Source of the DNA: Chersky-840 sp035532735
Lineage (GTDB): Bacteria; Actinomycetota; Acidimicrobiia; Acidimicrobiales; UBA8190
DNA length: 48,218 nucleotides
Reading direction: 5' to 3'
Assembly (NCBI GenBank): GCA_035532735.1
Contig: DATKQM010000003.1
Span: 1-48,218, forward strand
Part shown: positions 32,756-41,613 of the stretch, one piece after another
Layout of the letters: each line of letters opens with the position of its first letter
How positions within the stretch are numbered: position 1 is the stretch's first letter
Notes under the pieces: generated by a model
What the model was told of the DNA's origin: nothing
What the model saw: only the letters and a program-made list of their open reading frames with translations
The model's database searches: none
Translations under genes and position numbers: made by a program

Positions 32756-34521
32756 TGGCCCATGATCCGGACAACCCCCTGGGCGTCCAAATCCGGGGGA
32801 ACGAACGGGGGATGCACTTCGTCCATCCCTACCGCCATGTCGGCGAGCTGAACCAGATCGAACGGTGGAAGCTCGAACGCCACCCCCTCGAAGTCGCCGA
32901 CGCGGTGATCAACCGCTACGCCAAGGAAGGCCCCGACGCCATCGCCAAGGTGCCAGGCGAGGCCGAACGCCTCAAGTGGGTGGGCCTCTACCCCCAGCGC
33001 CAAGGGGGCGACGCCTTCATGATGCGGGTGAAGGTGCCCGGCGGGGTGTTGAGCGCCGACCAGGCCCGTGAGATCGGCGTGGCCGCCGACGCCTTCGGTG
33101 AGGGCCCCGAAGACAGTGCGGTGTTCGGCAACCGGTACGCGGACATCACGACCCGACAGACGATTCAGATCCATTGGATCCGCATCGCCGATGTCCCTCG
33201 GATCTGGGAGCGTTTCGCAGATGTCGGGCTCACCACGGTCCAAGCGTGTGGCGACTCGGCTCGCAACGTCTTGTCGTGCCCGGTGTCGGGCGTGGACGGC
33301 GAGGAGGTCCTCAACGCCCTGCCTGTGGCCCGGGCGATCTCGGACTTCTTCACCGGCAACCGCGAGTACGCCAATCTGCCTCGGAAGTTCAAGATGAGCG
33401 TGACGGGATGCCGCGAGGACTGCGCCCAGGCGGAGATCCAGGACATCGGGATGTGGCCGGCCCGGGCCGCGGACGGGACGGTCGGGTTCAACGTCTTGGC
33501 CGGCGGTGGGCTATCGGACGGCGAGCGCATGGCCTCGGACATCGACGTCTTCGTGCGACCCGACCAAGCAGTGGAGATCACCCGGGCCATCGCCCAGCTC
33601 TTCGGCGAGCTCGGGAACCGCGAGAGCCGGGGCCTGGCCCGCATGCGGTACCTGGTCCAAGAGCTCGGTCCCGAGCGGTTCCGGTCCGAGCTCGCCGCCC
33701 GGGCCCGCTTCGAGCTCGTCCCCGCCGGCGAGGAGCTCACCACGCGGTATCGAGGTGACCACATCGGGGTGCATGCCCAGATCGACCCGGGATTGCGCTA
33801 CGTGGGTTGCTCGGTGCCCGTGGGCCGGATGTCGGGGATCGAGCTCGTGGAGGCCGCCCGATTGGCCAAGACCTATGGGGACGGGACCCTGCGCCTGGGC
33901 ACCGATCAGAACTTCGTGCTGACCGGGGTGCCCGAGGACAAGGTCGATGCGCTGCTCGACGAGGAGCTGCTCAGCAAGTACTCGCCGTTCCCCGGGCCCT
34001 TCGAGCGGGGCGTGGTGGCCTGCACCGGCAACGAGTTCTGCCGGTTCGCCGTGGTCGAGACCAAAGAGCGCGCCGTCAGCTGGGCGCGCTGGCTCGACGG
34101 CCAACTGGCCGGCGACTCGCTCGAAGGTCGTCCGGCTGTGGGCGGGACGTCGGCTCGGCGGGAAGATGCCGGTGTCATCCGCATGCATTTCTCGGGTTGC
34201 TCGGCTTCGTGCGCGCAGCCTCAGATCGCCGACATCGGATTCCGAGGTGATGTCGCCCATGTGGGGGAGCGGATCGAAGAAGCCGTCGACATCGGCATGG
34301 GTGGGTCCCTCGGGCCCGATTCGGCCTTCATCGACTGGATCGAGAACGCCCGACCCGTCGACGACGTCCCCGACGCGCTGGTGCGGACCGTCCGTCGCTA
34401 CCAGTCCGAACGTCGCGACGGTGAGCCTTTCCACAACTGGGCTCGTCGTGTCCCCAACGAGGAGCTGGCGGCCACGCTGGCGGGGCTCGACTCGGATCAC
34501 GCCCCAGTGGGGAACCGATGA
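32755..34521 (+). CDS. Siroheme-[4Fe-4S] sulfite/nitrite reductase (NirA/SirA family)
   Basis: This enzyme carries out the six-electron reduction of sulfite to sulfide (or nitrite to ammonia). It has 588 residues with the twofold pseudo-repeat of the family. The siroheme-cluster cysteines are Cys423 and Cys429 (CTGNEFC) and Cys482 and Cys486 (SGCSASCAQ). The N-terminal half holds VQACGDSARNVLSCP (Cys165) and VTGCREDCAQAEIQD. Its place between cysH and upstream siroheme synthesis favours sulfite. The start overlaps the cysH stop, and the stop overlaps the FrhB-like start (ATGA). No NADPH flavoprotein subunit (CysJ) is present, so electrons must come from ferredoxin or from the neighbour. Confidence 0.93.
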   Translation: MAHDPDNPLGVQIRGNERGMHFVHPYRHVGELNQIERWKLERHPLEVADAVINRYAKEGPDAIAKVPGEAERLKWVGLYPQRQGGDAFMMRVKVPGGVLSADQAREIGVAADAFGEGPEDSAVFGNRYADITTRQTIQIHWIRIADVPRIWERFADVGLTTVQACGDSARNVLSCPVSGVDGEEVLNALPVARAISDFFTGNREYANLPRKFKMSVTGCREDCAQAEIQDIGMWPARAADGTVGFNVLAGGGLSDGERMASDIDVFVRPDQAVEITRAIAQLFGELGNRESRGLARMRYLVQELGPERFRSELAARARFELVPAGEELTTRYRGDHIGVHAQIDPGLRYVGCSVPVGRMSGIELVEAARLAKTYGDGTLRLGTDQNFVLTGVPEDKVDALLDEELLSKYSPFPGPFERGVVACTGNEFCRFAVVETKERAVSWARWLDGQLAGDSLEGRPAVGGTSARREDAGVIRMHFSGCSASCAQPQIADIGFRGDVAHVGERIEEAVDIGMGGSLGPDSAFIDWIENARPVDDVPDALVRTVRRYQSERRDGEPFHNWARRVPNEELAATLAGLDSDHAPVGNR

Positions 34522-35783
34522 AGGGATTTCGCATCCGCGACGAGATGAACGGGGTCGTAGAGCCACCGGGCAAGACCTGGTTCTGGGAGCTCGAGGCCGG
34601 GGTCATCTTCGCCGACCGCTGCATCCAATGTGGCACCTGCGTGGCGGTGTGCCCGTCGAACTCGATCGGCGTCAACAAGGACAGTGGCCTGCCCGAATTG
34701 GTCAAGATGTGCACCGGATGCTCGCTGTGCTGGGACTTCTGTCCCCGGGGTGGGCTCCGTTACGAGGCCCTGTGGCCGCCGTCGACGACGGACTCCGAAG
34801 CCAAGGAAGTCCCCGTGGTCATCAAGTCCGACTCGGCCGACACCTACTGGAAGCTGACCGGTGGGCCCCCCGGAGACGGGCTCGGAGCGGTCATCGGGGA
34901 GTATGCGGTGCGCGCCGGGGTTCCCGCCGACGACGTCCAGGACGGCGGCGTGGTGACGGCGATGCTCCTGGCGCTGCTGGCGGGCGGGGACATCGACGGC
35001 GCCCTGGTGTCGCGCCCGAGCGACGACCCCGACGAGCCCTGGAAGGGGATCGCCACGGTCGCCACGACGGCGAAGGAGATCATCGGCGCGGCGGGAAGTT
35101 TCTACAACCAGACCATGGCCCTCGCCGAGCTCGACCTCAGCCGCTACGACCTCCCCCCCAAACCACGGTTGGCTGTGGTGGGGACCCCGTGTGAGATTCA
35201 AGGCATCCGCGCCATGCAGGCGCGGCGGTGGCCGACCGGCGCGCATCGGATTGACGCCGTGGCCCTCACGATCGCGCTGCTGTGCACCAAGAGCTTCGAC
35301 TACGAGGCGCTCATGCTCCGTGAGCTGCGGGACAAGCGGGGGCTCGACCTCGACCGAGTCAGCAAGGTCGACGTGATCCACGGACGGATGATCGTCGAGT
35401 ACCGCGATGGCTCGGTGGCTGTCGACGAGCCCATCAAGGACTTCCACGGTTCGGCGCTCAAGGGCTGTGACGAGTGCGCCGACTTCCTCGGCCGCAGTGC
35501 GGATCTCTCGATCGGCAGCGTCGGGTCACTGGGGGGCTGGTCCAGCGTGCTGGTGCGGACCGAAGTCGGCCGTCTTGCCTTCGACCGGGCCCGAGGCCGC
35601 CTCGACGTCCGCGACCTCGACGACCGCGAAGCGCTCGTGCGGCTCGACAACCTGGACAAGCGCATCGCCAACCGAACCCTCCAGCGGAAGTTGGACCCCG
35701 ATGGGCCCCTGTTCATCGACTACGCGGAGCACCTCGACAGCTACCGCGGCACCGACCGCGCCCCTGTTGTGCGGGATCGGTGA
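34518..35783 (+). CDS. FrhB/FpoF-like F420-binding iron-sulfur flavoprotein
   Basis: A 421-residue protein of the coenzyme F420 hydrogenase/dehydrogenase beta-subunit family. Two [4Fe-4S] motifs come first: CIQCGTCVAVCP (residues 35-46) and CTGCSLCWDFCP near 68. The FrhB N- and C-domains follow with DGGVVTAMLLALL, VVGTPCEIQGIRAM near 222 and KGCDECADFLGRSADLSIG near 315. Such proteins use FAD to move electrons between F420H2 and Fe-S centres. Its ATG lies inside the stop of the sulfite reductase. In the methanogen enzyme Fsr an FpoF/FrhB-like half is fused to a sulfite reductase half; here the halves are separate genes, in reverse order. Confidence 0.9.
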   Translation: MKGFRIRDEMNGVVEPPGKTWFWELEAGVIFADRCIQCGTCVAVCPSNSIGVNKDSGLPELVKMCTGCSLCWDFCPRGGLRYEALWPPSTTDSEAKEVPVVIKSDSADTYWKLTGGPPGDGLGAVIGEYAVRAGVPADDVQDGGVVTAMLLALLAGGDIDGALVSRPSDDPDEPWKGIATVATTAKEIIGAAGSFYNQTMALAELDLSRYDLPPKPRLAVVGTPCEIQGIRAMQARRWPTGAHRIDAVALTIALLCTKSFDYEALMLRELRDKRGLDLDRVSKVDVIHGRMIVEYRDGSVAVDEPIKDFHGSALKGCDECADFLGRSADLSIGSVGSLGGWSSVLVRTEVGRLAFDRARGRLDVRDLDDREALVRLDNLDKRIANRTLQRKLDPDGPLFIDYAEHLDSYRGTDRAPVVRDR

Positions 35784-35807
35784 GCGTGGATTCATGAGCA
35801 CCACATC

Positions 35808-36128
35808 ATGAGTGTGGTGGAGCCGGCCGAGGGACTCCGCCTCGATCTCCCCGACGAGCCCTTCGAGATGCGCGACGCCTTGCGTGACGCGCTGTTGGCG
35901 GGGACGGACTGGCGCGACGGCTTCTCCGACGACATCTGTGTTGGGGTGTGGCTGTGGGAGCGGTGGAGACCGGCGCTCGAGCCCGTGGGCATGGACCGCG
36001 AGGCGTTTGTCGACGTGATCATCTCCTATCGCCGCGAGTTGTGGCTCTGGTTGATGGGGGAGAGGCTCTGGGTCCAGTGGGTGTCCGGGCTGGCGGGCCG
36101 GGTGGCGAGGCGCCTTCCCGTCTCCTGA
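35808..36128 (+). CDS. Small hypothetical protein at the end of the sulfur operon
   Basis: Not recognised. The 106-residue protein is acidic at its N-terminus (DLPDEPFEMRDALRDALL) and very rich in Trp in the rest (WERWRPA, RRELWLWLMGERLWVQW), ending in a basic tail. No cysteine cluster motif or signal peptide is present (one Cys only). It starts 24 bp after the FrhB-like gene and is likely co-transcribed. It may be an accessory factor of the reductase, by position only. Confidence 0.65.
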   Translation: MSVVEPAEGLRLDLPDEPFEMRDALRDALLAGTDWRDGFSDDICVGVWLWERWRPALEPVGMDREAFVDVIISYRRELWLWLMGERLWVQWVSGLAGRVARRLPVS

Positions 36129-36182
36129 CGGCCTCTGGCCTCCGGGCTGGCGACCCAGCTCGGCGCACCGGAGACTGGTCCC

Positions 36183-36989
36183 ATGTCCGCTCACGACCTC
36201 CACCCACCGATGCCCGCCGTCGGTCTTCGGGCCGTGTCGGTCGTGAGGGACGGCCGGGCCATTCTCCGGGACGTCGATTGGGAGGTGTGGCCGAGCGAGC
36301 GCTGGGCCGTGCTCGGGCCCAACGGCTCGGGCAAGACCACCTTGCTGCGCGTGGCGGGCATGCGGCTGCTTCCCACCCGGGGGTCCGTGGAGGTGCTCGG
36401 GGCACGCTACGGGCGCACCGACGCTCGCGCCCTGCGGACCCGGGTGGCATTCGTGAGCCAGGCCATCCTGCGGAGCCTGCGGCCCACCCTCAGCGCGCAC
36501 GACGTGGTGCTCACGGGGCGCTACGCCGCGCTCGAGCCATGGTGGCACCGCTACGGGCCCGACGATCACGCCCGAGCCGAGAAGTTGCTCGCCGACGCGG
36601 GCCTCGGCCACCTGGCGTGGCGGGAGTTCGGCGTGTTGTCCGAAGGCGAGCGTCAGCAGATGCTCCTGGCCCGGGCGCTCATGGGTGAGCCTGAGCTCCT
36701 GCTCCTCGACGAGCCGGCGGCCGGTCTCGACCTGGGCGCGCGGGAGCGCCTCGTAACGCGCATCGCCGTGTTGGCGGCTGCTCCTGACGCCGCACCACTC
36801 GTGCTCGTGACCCATCACGTCGAGGAGATCCCCCCCGGGACGACCCACGTGGCGCTCCTGCGCGGTGGTGAGATCGTCGCGGCCGGACCGGCGGAGCGGG
36901 TGCTCACCTCAGCCGCGGTCTCGGCCTGTTTCGACGTCCCCGTCATCGTGGCCCGGGCCGGGGATCGGTGGACCGCTCGGGCGTCGTGA
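36183..36989 (+). CDS. ABC transporter ATP-binding protein, orphan
   Basis: A 268-residue single ABC ATPase. Walker A GPNGSGKTT is near residue 46, the Q-loop near 91 (FVSQAI), the signature LSEGERQQ near 155, Walker B LLLLDEPAAGLDLG near 178, and the H-loop VTHHVEE near 212. No permease or binding protein is next to it. It resembles iron/molybdate-type ATPases such as ModF or YlmA. A weak GAGACT hexamer lies 6 nt before the ATG. Confidence 0.87.
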   Translation: MSAHDLHPPMPAVGLRAVSVVRDGRAILRDVDWEVWPSERWAVLGPNGSGKTTLLRVAGMRLLPTRGSVEVLGARYGRTDARALRTRVAFVSQAILRSLRPTLSAHDVVLTGRYAALEPWWHRYGPDDHARAEKLLADAGLGHLAWREFGVLSEGERQQMLLARALMGEPELLLLDEPAAGLDLGARERLVTRIAVLAAAPDAAPLVLVTHHVEEIPPGTTHVALLRGGEIVAAGPAERVLTSAAVSACFDVPVIVARAGDRWTARAS

Positions 36990-37106
36990 CACGCGGATGG
37001 TGCGGATGAGGACGGGTCGAACACACGGACAGTTTCCGATCATCCACCCATCGTGGTGCTGTTCTCAGTAGGGTTTTACGACATCGGAAGGTAGATCGAG
37101 GGGTTC

Positions 37107-37688
37107 TTGACGATCGTGGTCCTCCTGATACTCGGTGTGGTCTGGGTGGCGGTGCTGGGACCGAGCCTTCTCCGACGCCGATCCGACCGCCGGTCGGGCG
37201 ACTCCATCGGTGAGTTCCACCAGCAGCTGCGCGTCCTCCGCCGCACCGGCCCATCCGTGGTTCCTCCTGCCTTCCGGTTGATGACGACGCAGCCCGACGA
37301 GTCGTCTCGCCGGGCGTCACGCCATTCGGGGGTCTCGGGTCGCGGCCTTATCTTGATCAGACCCGATGCCTCTCCGAATTTCGGCCCCGGGGGCGCCTCG
37401 ACCTCGCAACGGCCCGAGCACTTCTTCTGTCCCGAGGCCCGCAAGCGACGCCGTGACGTGCTGTGTGCCATGGCGTGTGTGATCTTCGGGTCGGGGGTGC
37501 TCGGCGCCATCCCGGCCCTGCGACCGTTGCTCGGCGTGACTGCGTTGGCCGTCGTGGGAAGCGCGATCTATGTGGTGATGGTCGTGCGTCTCGGTAGTCG
37601 GGCCGCCGAGCGCGCCGCCAAGCTCCGGTACTTTCCCGAGCCGGTGGAGGACGAGCCCACGATTGTCATCCGCCGCGCCGCCCGCTGA
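37107..37688 (+). CDS. Actinobacterial membrane protein with three hydrophobic segments
   Basis: A 193-residue protein starting at TTG 37107, 4 nt after GAGGGG. Helix 1 (residues 2-19) is followed by the block SLLRRRSDRRSGDSIGEFHQ, then a cytoplasmic loop of about 100 residues with two cysteines near 107-122. Helices 2 and 3 lie at about 121-138 and 141-160, and the tail is polar. The layout of one helix, LLRRR..SIGEFHQQLRVL, a long loop and two helices resembles the GlpR-type actinobacterial membrane proteins, but this is a low-certainty match. Confidence 0.7.
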   Translation: MTIVVLLILGVVWVAVLGPSLLRRRSDRRSGDSIGEFHQQLRVLRRTGPSVVPPAFRLMTTQPDESSRRASRHSGVSGRGLILIRPDASPNFGPGGASTSQRPEHFFCPEARKRRRDVLCAMACVIFGSGVLGAIPALRPLLGVTALAVVGSAIYVVMVVRLGSRAAERAAKLRYFPEPVEDEPTIVIRRAAR

Positions 37689-37699
37689 CGTCATCGCGG

Positions 37700-38359
37700 G
37701 TGACTCCCGAGGTGCGCAGCGCTGATCTGGCCAGGCTCGGCGTCCAGGCCCGGGCCTCGCTCGAGGCGTCGCACCGAGCCCGAGAGACTGCGCTGGCATC
37801 GTGTCGCGCGACCATACGATCCTGCGGGCTCGCCATTCGTGCCGTGCACCGTCTGGAGCCCGCCGAGGCCGAGGCGCGGGTTGCCGAAGCGGACAAGAGT
37901 CTGCGTCGCGCCCAAGAGGCCCTGGCACCTCACCCGAGGCTTGCCGCGGCGGGGTTCCTCCACGATGCCGAGAAGGAGCTCGCCGAGGCCCGCCTGACCT
38001 CGGCCCTCGTACACGGCGCGTCACTCCCGGGGCCTGAGGAGCTCGGAGTCGGGTTGGCGGCCTGGCTCAACGGCCTGGCCGAAGCGGCGTCGGAGTTGCG
38101 CCGCCATCTCCTCGATCGTCTACGGGCGGGCGAGACGACTCGGGGCGAGGAACTGCTCGTGGCCATGGAGGACGTCTACGACACCTTGGTCACGATCGAG
38201 TACCCCGATGCCATCACGGGCGGGTTGCGACGGGCCACCGACGCTCTGCGGGCCGTGGTCGAACGCAGTCGGGCCGACGTGACCACCACGGTGCTCCAGG
38301 GATCCCTGCAGCGGGCCATCGAGGGCATCTTGGGCTCGACCCGTCCCACCGCCCGGTGA
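37700..38359 (+). CDS. Translin-family protein
   Basis: An all-helical protein of 219 residues. The blocks RATIRSCGLAIRAVHRLE (near 37), GFLHDAEKELAEARL, AWLNGLAEAASELRRHLLDR (near 125), and VYDTLVTIEYPDAITGGLRR with DALRAVVERSRADVT resemble archaeal and bacterial translin-like proteins. Translins form octameric shells that bind RNA and DNA, and with Trax they cut RNA. Starts at GTG 37700 or 37712 are both possible. The stop overlaps the next gene as GTGA. Confidence 0.75.
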   Translation: MTPEVRSADLARLGVQARASLEASHRARETALASCRATIRSCGLAIRAVHRLEPAEAEARVAEADKSLRRAQEALAPHPRLAAAGFLHDAEKELAEARLTSALVHGASLPGPEELGVGLAAWLNGLAEAASELRRHLLDRLRAGETTRGEELLVAMEDVYDTLVTIEYPDAITGGLRRATDALRAVVERSRADVTTTVLQGSLQRAIEGILGSTRPTAR

Positions 38360-39348
38360 GAGTCGGGGATCTCACCACCCCGGCGCTGCTGGTGGAGGCC
38401 ACGTCCCTCGAGCACAACCTCGCCACGATGGCAGTAGCGCTTCCCGGCGAGCGTCTTCGGCCCCACGTGAAGGCGCACAAGTGCACGGCGCTGGCGGCCC
38501 GGCAGGCGGCCCACGGTCACCGGGGGTTCACGTGTGCGACGACGCTCGAGGTCGAAGGGTTGGCCCGGGCCGGCCTGGGACACGACCTCTTGTTGGCCAA
38601 CGAGGTGCTCGACGTGACGCGGCTCGGCCGGCTGGCGCGCTGCGGTGCCCGGGTCACCGTCGCAGTGGACTCGGCGGAGACCGTCGCCGCGGCGGTGGCG
38701 GCCGGGATCGGCGAAGTCGTCGTCGACGTGAACGTGGGGCTGCCGCGCTGTGGGTGTGCTCCCGACTCGGCCGGGCGCCTGGCCGAGGTGGCCCAGGACC
38801 GAGGGCTGGTGGTCAGAGGGGTGATGGGTTACGAGGGACACGTCGTTGGCCTCGAAGACCGGGCCCGCCGCATCGAGATGGTCAGCGTCGCCATGGAGAT
38901 GCTTCTCGTGGCTCACCGCGAGGTCGGGGGTGATGTCATTTCCGCCGGTGGGACGGGGACCTACGACATCAACACGGCGGCGACCGAGATCCAGGCGGGC
39001 TCCTATGCGCTGATGGACAGCGCCTACGGCAAGCTCTCGCTGCCCTTCAGCCCGGCCCTCACCGTGCTCGCCACGGTGGTCTCGGTCTCGCCGGGATGGG
39101 CCGTGGCCGACTGCGGGGTGAAGGCGCTGGGCATGGATCACGGCAATCCGACCATCGAAGGGGCAGACGTGTGGTTCTGCTCCGACGAACACCTCACGTT
39201 CGCGCCCCGAGACAGGGTGCGGCCCGGTGACCGCGTCCGGGTGATCCCGTCCCATGTCGATCCCACCGTGGCGTACCACGAGCGGATGTTCCTCGTGGAC
39301 GGTGACGACGTGATCGACACCTGGCCCGTCGACCTACGGGGGTGGTGA
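38356..39348 (+). CDS. D-threonine aldolase / D-serine dehydratase-like PLP enzyme
   Basis: A 330-residue protein of the alanine-racemase N-domain fold. The PLP lysine lies in RPHVKAHKC (Lys39, with Lys42 close by), and the phosphate cup in SAGGTGTYD near 195. In the C-terminal domain PSHVDPT gives His300-X-Asp302, the metal pair of D-threonine aldolases; D-serine dehydratases have His-X-Cys at this place. It likely splits a D-beta-hydroxy amino acid into glycine and an aldehyde. It is translationally coupled to the translin-like gene. Confidence 0.88.
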   Translation: MRVGDLTTPALLVEATSLEHNLATMAVALPGERLRPHVKAHKCTALAARQAAHGHRGFTCATTLEVEGLARAGLGHDLLLANEVLDVTRLGRLARCGARVTVAVDSAETVAAAVAAGIGEVVVDVNVGLPRCGCAPDSAGRLAEVAQDRGLVVRGVMGYEGHVVGLEDRARRIEMVSVAMEMLLVAHREVGGDVISAGGTGTYDINTAATEIQAGSYALMDSAYGKLSLPFSPALTVLATVVSVSPGWAVADCGVKALGMDHGNPTIEGADVWFCSDEHLTFAPRDRVRPGDRVRVIPSHVDPTVAYHERMFLVDGDDVIDTWPVDLRGW

Positions 39349-39371
39349 CCGCCAGGTCCTGACGCGCCGGG

Positions 39372-40331
39372 TCAGCAGTACGGTCGGGCCAGGGTGAGGA
39401 GAAAGTCGCCTCCAGCGGCCTCCCACATCGAGTCCACCTGGAAACCCGCCGCATAGAGCTCGTCCTGCACACCCTGGCGGGTGAACTTCGAGCTGATCTC
39501 GGTCAAGAGGTCCTCGCCGGTGGCAAAGGTCACGTCGATCGACAGGTCTGCGATGGAGACGACCTGGTCCGCAAGTGACCGCAAGCGCATCTCGATGCGC
39601 TTCTCCTCGTGGTTCCACAGGGCCACGTGTAGGAAGCCGTCGGGATCGAACGAGGCGTGCAGTTCGCGGTTGAGGACGTGCAGGACGTTCCGGTTGAACG
39701 CCGCGGTGACCCCTTGCGAGTCGTCGTAGGCGGCCAGCAAGCGGTCCCGGTCCTTCACGAGGTCCGTCCCCAACAGGAGCCGGTCGCCATGGCTCATCAT
39801 GCAGTCGAGGTCGAAGAGAAAGCGCCTGCGCTGCTCCGGAGTCAGGTTCCCGATCGTGCTACCGAGGAAGGCGACGAGGCGGCGTCCTTCACTCGGTACC
39901 CGGTCGATGTGGAGGTGGAAGTCCCCCACCACGGCGTGGACCAGAAGACCTGGGTACTCATCCGCGAGCGCGTTGGCAGCGGTCCACAGGGTGCCGTCAC
40001 TGACGTCGAGGGGGACGTAGCGACGGAGACCACCCGTCGCCTCCATGGCATCGAGGAGGACCCGTGATTTGTCGCATGTGCCGGCTCCGAGCTCGACCAA
40101 TGTGTCGGCCTCAGCGGTGGTGGCGATCTCGGGTGCGTGGTCCTCGAGGAGTTTTCGCTCGGCCCGCGTGAGGTAGTACTCGGGCAGACGCGTGATCTCG
40201 TCGAAGAGCCGGCTGCCGCGATCATCGTAGAACCACACCGGAGGCAGCCACTTGTGCGGCGCGGTCAAGCCGGTTCGCACGTCGTTCTCCAGAGCGCCGC
40301 GCAGGTCGTCGGCGCTCAGGTGGACATCCAT
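39372..40331 (-). CDS. egtD: L-histidine N-alpha-methyltransferase EgtD
   Basis: EgtD uses three SAM to make hercynine, the first step of ergothioneine synthesis. The 319-residue protein has YDDRGSRLFDEITRLPEYYL (near 35-54), the SAM site LVELGAGTCDKSRVLL near 78, LDVSDGTL, and FLGSTIGNLTPEQR near 155. ATG 40331 gives the usual N-terminus. It follows egtB after 28 nt on the same strand. Confidence 0.94.
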   Translation of the reverse strand: MDVHLSADDLRGALENDVRTGLTAPHKWLPPVWFYDDRGSRLFDEITRLPEYYLTRAERKLLEDHAPEIATTAEADTLVELGAGTCDKSRVLLDAMEATGGLRRYVPLDVSDGTLWTAANALADEYPGLLVHAVVGDFHLHIDRVPSEGRRLVAFLGSTIGNLTPEQRRRFLFDLDCMMSHGDRLLLGTDLVKDRDRLLAAYDDSQGVTAAFNRNVLHVLNRELHASFDPDGFLHVALWNHEEKRIEMRLRSLADQVVSIADLSIDVTFATGEDLLTEISSKFTRQGVQDELYAAGFQVDSMWEAAGGDFLLTLARPYC

Positions 40332-40359
40332 CAACGGCGTGGCCGAGGAAAAAGACACC

Positions 40360-41613
40360 TCAGGTGTCGCGCGCCAGGCGGAAACCGGTGAAGGGCCAAC
40401 GCGCCGATGGTGGGAAGAAGTTCCGGTAGGTGGCGCGAATGTGGTCCGACGGGGTAACACAACTTCCGCCCCGGAGGACGTACTGGTTCACCATGAACTT
40501 GCCGTTGTACTCGCCGACCGCCCCTGGCGCCGGTCGAAAGCCGGGATACGGGCTGTAGGAGCTCGAGGTCCACTGCCACACGTCGCCGAACAGCGAAGGG
40601 CTCTGGGCCGTCGGTCTCGGATGAAGGATCGAGAGGTCGAGGAAGTTGCCCTCGGGGACCCGATCCACAGCGACGGTCTCCCACTCGGCTTCGGTGGGCA
40701 TGCGCCCCCCGGCCCAGCGGGCGAATGCATCGGCTTCGTAGTAGCTGATGTGGCAGACGGGCTCGGCGAGGTCGACGAGCTGGGGCCCTCCCAGGGTGAA
40801 CAGCCACCAGTCATCGACGACCTTGAACCAGTACAGCGGCGCATCCCACTCCTCGGCCTGCGCCGTGGCCCACCCGTCGGACAGCCACAGGTCCGGGCGT
40901 CCGTACCCGCCGTCGTCCATGAAGGCCAGCCATTCCCCGCACGTGACGGGACGGTCGGCCAAGGAGAAAGGCTCCAGATGGGTCGTGTGACGGGGGAATT
41001 CGTTGTCGAAGCCGAACGTCGCATCGGCGTGGCCGATTTCGACGAGCCCCCCCTCGTGTTCGATCCATGCCGCCGGACGGGCATCGCGTGGCTCGTCCAC
41101 CTTGACCGTGGTGTAGGCAGGCTGAAGCGGGTTGCACGACAGCACGTGCTTGATGTCCATGAGCAGAAGCTCCTGATGCTGCTGCTCATGGTGCAGTCCG
41201 AGCTCGACGAGACTCGTGACATCGGGGGTCATCGACCCGGCCAGAAGGCGCGTCATCGACTCGTCGACGTGGCGACGGTACTCACCCACCTCGGCGACGC
41301 CTGGACGTGAGACGACGCCGCGGCGCGGTCTCGGGTACCGGGCTCCGACCCCCTCGTAGTACGAGTTGAAGAGGTAGGCAAAGGCCGGGTGGAAGGGGCG
41401 GTAACCGAGCAGCTCAGATTCCAGGAGGAATGTCTCGAAGAACCAGGAGGTATGCGCCCGGTGCCATTTGGTGGGGCTCACGTCGGGCATGGACTGGACG
41501 GTCTGGTCCTCCGGGGACAGGGGAGAGGCCAACACCTCGGTCATGTCCCGCACCTGCCGGTAGCGCGACGCCAACCGCGTGGCCTGTTCGGTCGTGGTGA
41601 TCAGATCGCCCAT
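40360..41613 (-). CDS. egtB: Ergothioneine sulfoxide synthase EgtB
   Basis: EgtB is an iron(II) enzyme that joins hercynine to gamma-glutamylcysteine (or cysteine) with O2. The 417-residue protein has an N-terminal DinB-like domain with iron ligands His51 (TKWHRAHTSWFFE) and His142 and His146 (LHHEQQHQELL), and a C-terminal formylglycine-generating-enzyme-like domain (GGRMPTEAEWE, VWQWTSSSY, LRGGSCVTP, TYRNFFPP). A GGGGAAG ribosome site precedes the ATG at 41613. EgtA, EgtC and EgtE are not in the window. Confidence 0.94.
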   Translation of the reverse strand: MGDLITTTEQATRLASRYRQVRDMTEVLASPLSPEDQTVQSMPDVSPTKWHRAHTSWFFETFLLESELLGYRPFHPAFAYLFNSYYEGVGARYPRPRRGVVSRPGVAEVGEYRRHVDESMTRLLAGSMTPDVTSLVELGLHHEQQHQELLLMDIKHVLSCNPLQPAYTTVKVDEPRDARPAAWIEHEGGLVEIGHADATFGFDNEFPRHTTHLEPFSLADRPVTCGEWLAFMDDGGYGRPDLWLSDGWATAQAEEWDAPLYWFKVVDDWWLFTLGGPQLVDLAEPVCHISYYEADAFARWAGGRMPTEAEWETVAVDRVPEGNFLDLSILHPRPTAQSPSLFGDVWQWTSSSYSPYPGFRPAPGAVGEYNGKFMVNQYVLRGGSCVTPSDHIRATYRNFFPPSARWPFTGFRLARDT

